A DNA stretch of 10,557 nucleotides. It comes from Paracoccaceae bacterium (GTDB lineage Bacteria > Pseudomonadota > Alphaproteobacteria > Rhodobacterales > Rhodobacteraceae). Positions 6,893 to 10,557 of this stretch are shown here, in pieces. Made by a program: the position numbers and the translations under genes. The stretch's first letter is position 1; the number at the start of each line of letters is the position of its first letter. The notes under the pieces are model-generated. The model was given only the letters and a program-made list of their open reading frames with translations, did no database searches and was not told the DNA's origin. The stretch spans positions 1-10,557 of the forward strand of contig JAAEZW010000044.1 of NCBI GenBank assembly GCA_018222665.1, written 5' to 3'.

Positions 6893-7740
6893 CTTCTGGT
6901 CCTCCGAATGCGTGGGTCCAAAAGGTCGCGCAAACCATCTCCTGCGAGATTCAACCCCAAGACCGTTAAGAGTATCGCAAACCCTGGAAAAAGAGCGAGA
7001 TGTGGTGCAATTGAGATAAGTGTTTGGCTTTCGGCAAGCATACGACCCCAACTGGGGATCGGAGGTTGCACGCCAAGACCAACATAGCTTAAACCAGCTT
7101 CAGCAAGTATACCCAGCGAAAACTGAATGGTACCTTGGACAACCAGCAAATTTGTAATGTTGGGTAATATGTGTTCAACGGAAATACGCGCAGAACCCTT
7201 ACCAGCGACACGCGCAGACAAAATAAAATCGCGGGTCCAGAGAGGAAGAGCCGCTCCCCGACTGAGGCGTGCAAATACTGGAATGTTAAAAATCCCAATG
7301 GCAATGATCGCATTCACTGCCGAAGGACCGAAAACCGCAGTAATCATGATAGCAATTAACAGCGATGGGAAAGCAAAGATGAGATCGTTTCCACGCATGA
7401 TGAATTCATCGAGCAATCCACCACGATAAGCAGCTGCAGAAAGTCCAAGAGGTACACCCAAGCCCATACCAATACCGACAGCTATGAAGGCCACTGAGAT
7501 TGATGTTTGCGCGCCCACCATAACCATTGAAAATGTATCTCTACCAAAATGATCTGTTCCAAACAGATGTTCCCAAGAAGGACTTTTTAGCTTTGACGAA
7601 ATATCCAACTGAGTAACATCATAGGGTGTCCATATGAGCGATAGTAACGCCGCAAGCGCAAAAATTGACGTCAAAGCGACCCCAATAAACAAGTTGCGTG
7701 ATTTTAATGCTTTTCGACTTGATCTTGTCTCACTCATCAT
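6889..7740 (-). CDS. Peptide-type ABC transporter permease, DppC/OppC family
   Basis: This 283-residue inner-membrane subunit pairs with the DppB-type permease to form the translocation channel. It has an N-terminal membrane helix (about residues 17-37), the family motif HLFGTDHFGRD at 58-68, several further hydrophobic segments, the EAA coupling loop around 170-193 that contacts the ATPase, WGRML at 231-235, and the C-terminal signature NLAGDGLRDLLDPR at 264-277. The frame extends to 7773, but the ATG at 7738-7740 is preferred. It overlaps the TAA stop of the preceding permease as TAATG, and an 11-residue extension would lie wholly inside that gene. The next codon is also ATG (7735-7737) and cannot be excluded. 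GAGAGAG lies about 10 nt upstream. The stop overlaps the ATPase start. Confidence 0.94.
   Translation of the reverse strand: MMSETRSSRKALKSRNLFIGVALTSIFALAALLSLIWTPYDVTQLDISSKLKSPSWEHLFGTDHFGRDTFSMVMVGAQTSISVAFIAVGIGMGLGVPLGLSAAAYRGGLLDEFIMRGNDLIFAFPSLLIAIMITAVFGPSAVNAIIAIGIFNIPVFARLSRGAALPLWTRDFILSARVAGKGSARISVEHILPNITNLLVVQGTIQFSLGILAEAGLSYVGLGVQPPIPSWGRMLAESQTLISIAPHLALFPGFAILLTVLGLNLAGDGLRDLLDPRIRRTRR
6900..6905 (-). promoter_or_regulatory. Ribosome-binding site deciding the ATPase start
   Basis: GGAGGA on the minus strand lies 7 nt before the ATG at 6890-6892, inside the 3' end of the permease gene. It supports the 524-residue ATPase over the longer frame that would overlap the permease by about 160 bp. 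Confidence 0.75.
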
Positions 7741-8687
7741 TACGAACGCTCTCTCAAACGCGGATCGACCCAAGCATAGGCCAGGTCTACTAAAAAATTG
7801 ACAAGAACAACGGCAAAGACCAGGAGCATGACAACGCTCTCAACAACGATGAGATCACGCTGGGTAATTGCCTGAAAAACTAATCGTCCAAGACCTGGCA
7901 GGAAAAATACATTTTCGATGATGATAGCCCCCGCCAACAAAAAAGAAAATTGAAGGCCAATAATAGTAAGTACAGGGATCATTGCATTACGCAAAGCGTG
8001 TCGCCACATAACCTGTCGTCGCGAAAGTCCTTTCGCACGCGCACTCCTGATATAATCTTCTGAAAGTGTGTCCAATAGTGATGATCGCATCACACGTGCA
8101 AGTATGGAAGCCTGAGGTAATGCCAACGCCACCGCGGGCAGTGTCAGGGCCTTTATCACAGCTAAGATGCCTGCATCCCATCCCGGGAAACCACCTGCTG
8201 AAAACCAGCCCAAATTTATGGCAAATACGATTACCATCAATATCGCGAACCAAAAATTAGGAACAGCAATACCAAGCTGCGTCGCACCCATGACAAAAAG
8301 GTCCACTGCTGATCCACGCCAAGCAGCGGCTAAAACGCCTACCGGGAAAGCTATTAAGATAGTCAGAGTTAAAGCATAGAGCGCAAGCGGCACAGATACT
8401 TGCAATCGATCTGCAACAATATCTGAGACCGGCGAACGGTAGGTATATGACGTCCCCAAATCACCTTTGAGTAATCCAGATATCCAAGAAACATAGCGTT
8501 GCGTGTGGGATGTGTTGAGCCCCAATTCTTCTCGCAAAGCATTGACTGTATCTGGCTGAGCATTGACACCCAGCATAAAGGACGCTGGATCTCCAGGCAC
8601 AATCTCAATGCACGCAAATATAACAAGGCTCGCTACAAATAATGAGACAATAAGCGAGCCTAGTCTTTTTATGAGATACGGCAGCAT
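7740..8687 (-). CDS. Peptide-type ABC transporter permease, DppB/OppB family
   Basis: This 315-residue integral membrane protein is typical of the family. The first membrane helix begins immediately (about residues 8-29) and is followed by the conserved PGDP at 31-34. Further helices fall near 100-121, 133-159, 238-258 and 280-300. The EAA loop around 210-232 (EDYIRSARAKGLS) docks onto the ATPase, and the C-terminal YAWVDPRLR (304-312) is a family hallmark. The start ATG at 8685-8687 lies 10 bp after the binding-protein stop. The Shine-Dalgarno sequence is poor, so translation probably depends on ribosomes arriving from the upstream gene. Classification in the DppB branch is secure; whether the cargo is a dipeptide, an oligopeptide or another solute is not. 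Confidence 0.95.
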   Translation of the reverse strand: MLPYLIKRLGSLIVSLFVASLVIFACIEIVPGDPASFMLGVNAQPDTVNALREELGLNTSHTQRYVSWISGLLKGDLGTSYTYRSPVSDIVADRLQVSVPLALYALTLTILIAFPVGVLAAAWRGSAVDLFVMGATQLGIAVPNFWFAILMVIVFAINLGWFSAGGFPGWDAGILAVIKALTLPAVALALPQASILARVMRSSLLDTLSEDYIRSARAKGLSRRQVMWRHALRNAMIPVLTIIGLQFSFLLAGAIIIENVFFLPGLGRLVFQAITQRDLIVVESVVMLLVFAVVLVNFLVDLAYAWVDPRLRERS

Positions 8688-8697
8688 CTAAAAGTGA

Positions 8698-10167
8698 TCA
8701 TTGCGACCAAGATACCGCAGTAAGGTCAACGGCCTGCGTTGGTGCATCTTTCCAAAACCCGCTGAGTTTCGCATTCACAACCGATGTCAGAGCCAATTGA
8801 AAAAGGTAACCGTTCACATAATCTTCAGAGATAATGGTCTGTGCCTGTTGCAGCATTTGCGAACGCATCGCTGGGTCGCTTTCGATGCTCAGCTCCTTTA
8901 TGAGCGCCTGGAAATCGGCGTTGTCATACTGGAAATAGTATTCTGGTCGCGCATAGATTCCAATATCCATTGGTTCAGTATGACTGACTATCGTGAGACC
9001 ATAATCATACCCACGGAATGCCTGCTCCAACCACTGTGCCCATTCTAAATTACTAATCTCAGTTTCAATCCCAATATCACGAAGTTGCGCTGCAATGATT
9101 TCGCCGCCGCGACGGGCGTAAGAAGGTGGAGGCAGCTTCAACGTTGTTGTAAATCCATCTGGATAGCCTGCCTCTGCCAACAAGGCTTTAGCTGCACCTG
9201 GATCAAATGGCGCATTACCTGTCAAATCAATATAGTCTGGATGGTGTGGTGCGAAGTGTGAACCGATTGGCGTTCCATACCCGAACATAGCCCCATCGAT
9301 AATTGATTGACGATCAATGGCCATACTCACAGCCTTTCGAACGCGCACATCATCAAAAGGCTCCATCTTGTTATTAATGGCGAGGATTGTTTCTCCTTCG
9401 GTATTACCAGCAAGCACCTTGAAACGCGGGTCCGCTTCGAATTGAGCAAGATTTTCAGGAGCTGGATAGCCGTAGAAGGCGTCGATATCTCCCGCCATCA
9501 TTGCAGCGAACGCAGCCGTGGGTTCAGAAATGAACTTGAACGTTGCTGATTCCAGCGCAGCCGCATTTCCCCAGTAGTCCATATTTCGCTCTAAAGAAAT
9601 ACTATCACCTTGCTTCCATTCGCCGAAACGGAATGCGCCAGTTCCGATTGGACTAGATTTGATTTCAGCAATACTTTCTTCTGCTACAATAACAGCATCA
9701 CCCCAGGCCATATTAAATAAAAAGTTACCCTGCGGCGCCTTCAACGTGACTTTGACGGTAGTAGCATCAACTGCCTCAACATTGTCAATTCCTGCAAACA
9801 GTGCTTTCTGCGCGTTAGTTGAATCTTCAGCGCGCGCACGATTTAGTGAAAAGACAACATCTTCGGATCCAAAACTTGAACCGTCATGGAAAATTACACC
9901 AGATCTAAGTTTGAATGTGTATGTCAGACCATCGTCAGAAATATCCCAACTTTCAGCCAAGCCTGCATTCACTGACCCATCTGGCCCAAATCGTGTCAGT
10001 CCTTCAAAAACGTTCGAATATAAGACCTGGTCAATCGCACCAGCCGCCGCCGATGTAGGATCAAGATGAGGCGGCTCTAGTTGCAGGCCAACTATGACAT
10101 CGGTAGTTTTTGCACAGACAGCATTTGCTGTTAACACAATCGCTGTGGATAGTAGCAATTTCTTCAT
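8698..10167 (-). CDS. Periplasmic solute-binding protein, SBP_bac_5 (DppA/OppA-like)
   Basis: This 489-residue extracytoplasmic receptor delivers the ligand to the two permeases. MKKLLLSTAIVLTANAVCA is a standard Sec signal peptide with likely cleavage after Ala19; no convincing lipobox precedes Cys18, so it is a soluble periplasmic protein. The family signature is at about 69-108 (GLAESWDISDDG, then LRSGVIFHDG), and FDDVRVRKAVSMAIDR at 271-286 is the conserved second block. The frame is open upstream to 10317, but the ATG at 10165-10167 is chosen because it gives the signal peptide and has AGGGAG at 10174-10179 with 6-nt spacing. It is first in the cluster, as usual for the most abundant component. 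The family binds di- and oligopeptides but also opines, sugars, nickel and glutathione, so the ligand is not fixed by homology. Confidence 0.95.
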   Translation of the reverse strand: MKKLLLSTAIVLTANAVCAKTTDVIVGLQLEPPHLDPTSAAAGAIDQVLYSNVFEGLTRFGPDGSVNAGLAESWDISDDGLTYTFKLRSGVIFHDGSSFGSEDVVFSLNRARAEDSTNAQKALFAGIDNVEAVDATTVKVTLKAPQGNFLFNMAWGDAVIVAEESIAEIKSSPIGTGAFRFGEWKQGDSISLERNMDYWGNAAALESATFKFISEPTAAFAAMMAGDIDAFYGYPAPENLAQFEADPRFKVLAGNTEGETILAINNKMEPFDDVRVRKAVSMAIDRQSIIDGAMFGYGTPIGSHFAPHHPDYIDLTGNAPFDPGAAKALLAEAGYPDGFTTTLKLPPPSYARRGGEIIAAQLRDIGIETEISNLEWAQWLEQAFRGYDYGLTIVSHTEPMDIGIYARPEYYFQYDNADFQALIKELSIESDPAMRSQMLQQAQTIISEDYVNGYLFQLALTSVVNAKLSGFWKDAPTQAVDLTAVSWSQ

Positions 10168-10173
10168 TATTTT

Positions 10174-10179
10174 CTCCCT
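10174..10179 (-). promoter_or_regulatory. Ribosome-binding site deciding the binding-protein start
   Basis: AGGGAG on the minus strand, 6 nt before the ATG at 10165-10167, is the best Shine-Dalgarno match in the leader. It supports the start that creates the signal peptide and rejects the in-frame 50-codon extension. Confidence 0.8.
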
Positions 10180-10252
10180 ATTTATCGCTCTATACTTCTT
10201 CTTGAGCACGTCACCTAATCTGCATTTGCACATTGAGCACCACAATACTCTG

Positions 10253-10266
10253 TATGAGAACTCATA
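10253..10266. promoter_or_regulatory. Palindrome TATGAG-aa-CTCATA in the leader
   Basis: A perfect 6+2+6 inverted repeat lies about 87 bp before the binding-protein start. Its outer bases TATG/CATA match those of the palindrome at 10303-10318, and the two centres are 51 bp apart, close to five helical turns. It could be one of a pair of operators for an unseen regulator, or a small RNA hairpin. This is a sequence observation only. Confidence 0.35.
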
Positions 10267-10302
10267 GAAGGCGACCAACCTGGTGTAAAAGCACAAGCAT
10301 AT

Positions 10303-10318
10303 TATGCCACGGGGCATA
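10303..10318. promoter_or_regulatory. Palindrome TATGCC-acgg-GGCATA near the transcription start
   Basis: A perfect 6+4+6 inverted repeat sits about 25 bp downstream of the candidate -10 element. This is a suitable place for a repressor operator, and in the transcript it could form a 6-bp hairpin near the 5' end. No cognate regulator is encoded in the window. Confidence 0.4.
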
Positions 10319-10342
10319 GCTTATCATGCGACCCCTGAAGGT

Positions 10343-10370
10343 ATGATTACAATTATGTATATATTGTCAA
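10343..10370 (-). promoter_or_regulatory. Candidate sigma-70 promoter of the transporter-catabolic cluster
   Basis: On the minus strand a perfect TTGACA (10365-10370) is followed after 16 nt by AATCAT (10343-10348, four of six matches to TATAAT). It is flanked by AT-rich DNA and points toward the binding-protein gene. The predicted start near 10336 would give a leader of about 170 nt. It is the best -35 match in this gap, but the -10 is only fair. Confidence 0.45.
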
Positions 10371-10373
10371 ATT

Positions 10374-10393
10374 AAAACGCTCTTAGCGTTTTT
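10374..10393. terminator. Perfect hairpin AAAACGCT-ctt-AGCGTTTT: terminator or operator
   Basis: An 8-bp perfect stem with a 3-nt loop has A/T-rich flanks on both sides, so it could terminate transcription in either direction. Most likely it ends a minus-strand gene lying beyond the right edge, since the sequence after the stem continues TTTTAATTT on that strand. It also lies only 3 bp upstream of the candidate -35 element, which fits an activator or repressor site equally well. The stem has only a four-base CGCT/AGCG core. Confidence 0.4.
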
Positions 10394-10557
10394 GATATTT
10401 ATGAGATTACTTTTTGCCAAGGATTGTTTTGATGAACAAACTACAACTATCTCACGAACATTGAAAATTTAAATGCTAATCCGTATTTCCGAGGAACCGT
10501 GTTAGCCATCAAAAGTTGTTTGGAAGAACGTTGGCTACTCGTTTTATAATACAGCAG
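10394..10557. other. Right-edge stretch without a recognisable gene
   Basis: No family is recognised here. On the minus strand one frame is open from the window edge to a TAG at 10447-10449 (36 codons, low complexity in Lys/Ser/Phe); it could be the tail of a neighbouring gene ending before the hairpin at 10374-10393. On the plus strand a 10-codon ORF at 10432-10464 follows AAGGA with suitable spacing, but nothing else supports it. Confidence 0.3.

Noticed and set aside
6893..7051. 53-residue N-terminal extension of the fused ATPase
   Set aside because: It lies entirely within the permease gene and has no ABC-domain similarity; the ATGA overlap with a strong ribosome-binding site marks the true start.
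7741..7773. 11-residue extension of the DppC-type permease
   Set aside because: It is contained in the preceding permease gene; the TAATG coupling start is more typical.
10168..10317. 50-codon N-terminal extension of the binding protein
   Set aside because: It has no Shine-Dalgarno site, is Cys/Tyr/Arg-rich and unlike the family, and would bury the signal peptide that begins at 10167.
10447..10557. Minus-strand frame open to the right edge as a gene tail
   Set aside because: Only 36 codons with no recognisable motif; it is mentioned in the edge feature but not called as a CDS.

Overview
The window looks like chromosomal DNA from an alphaproteobacterium. GC content is moderate, and the family variants resemble those of Rhizobiales/Rhodobacterales, possibly marine. 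The lineage is inferred from protein style and operon organisation, not from a marker gene.

Layout, left to right. (1) Bases 1-1023, plus strand: most of an NhaA Na+/H+ antiporter, cut off at its N-terminus by the window edge. (2) Bases 958-1325: a 184-bp direct tandem repeat at about 93% identity, covering the nhaA 3' end and the gap to the next gene. (3) Bases 1327-10167, minus strand: a seven-gene catabolic cluster read from right to left. Its order is a periplasmic solute-binding protein, two DppB/DppC-type permeases, a fused two-domain oligopeptide/dipeptide-type ATPase, an amidase-signature hydrolase, an NAD(P)-dependent aldehyde dehydrogenase and a short-chain dehydrogenase. Neighbours overlap or lie within about 10 bp, except for one 353-bp gap between amidase and aldehyde dehydrogenase. 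That gap is created by a second direct tandem repeat of 244 bp, about 92% identical. (4) Bases 10168-10557: the regulatory region of the cluster, with a candidate promoter and several palindromes. No convincing gene starts there.

Working model (inference): the ABC system imports an amide-bonded or peptide-like compound. The amidase cleaves it in the cytoplasm. The SDR and ALDH oxidise the released alcohol or carbonyl part, alcohol to aldehyde to acid. The substrate cannot be read from the sequence, and no regulator gene is visible.

The most unusual signal is that the SDR-ALDH block (about 1142-3663) is bracketed by two gap-free direct repeats of similar divergence. Each inner copy continues into the block and each outer copy continues into the flanking genes. 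This is what overlapping ends of diverged alleles would look like if they were joined without being merged. It could be a strain-mixed assembly join or a real allelic replacement. It also leaves a 44-residue chimeric ORF with the ALDH start fused to the amidase end. I see no transposase, CRISPR, tRNA or rRNA, and no defence or other novel system.
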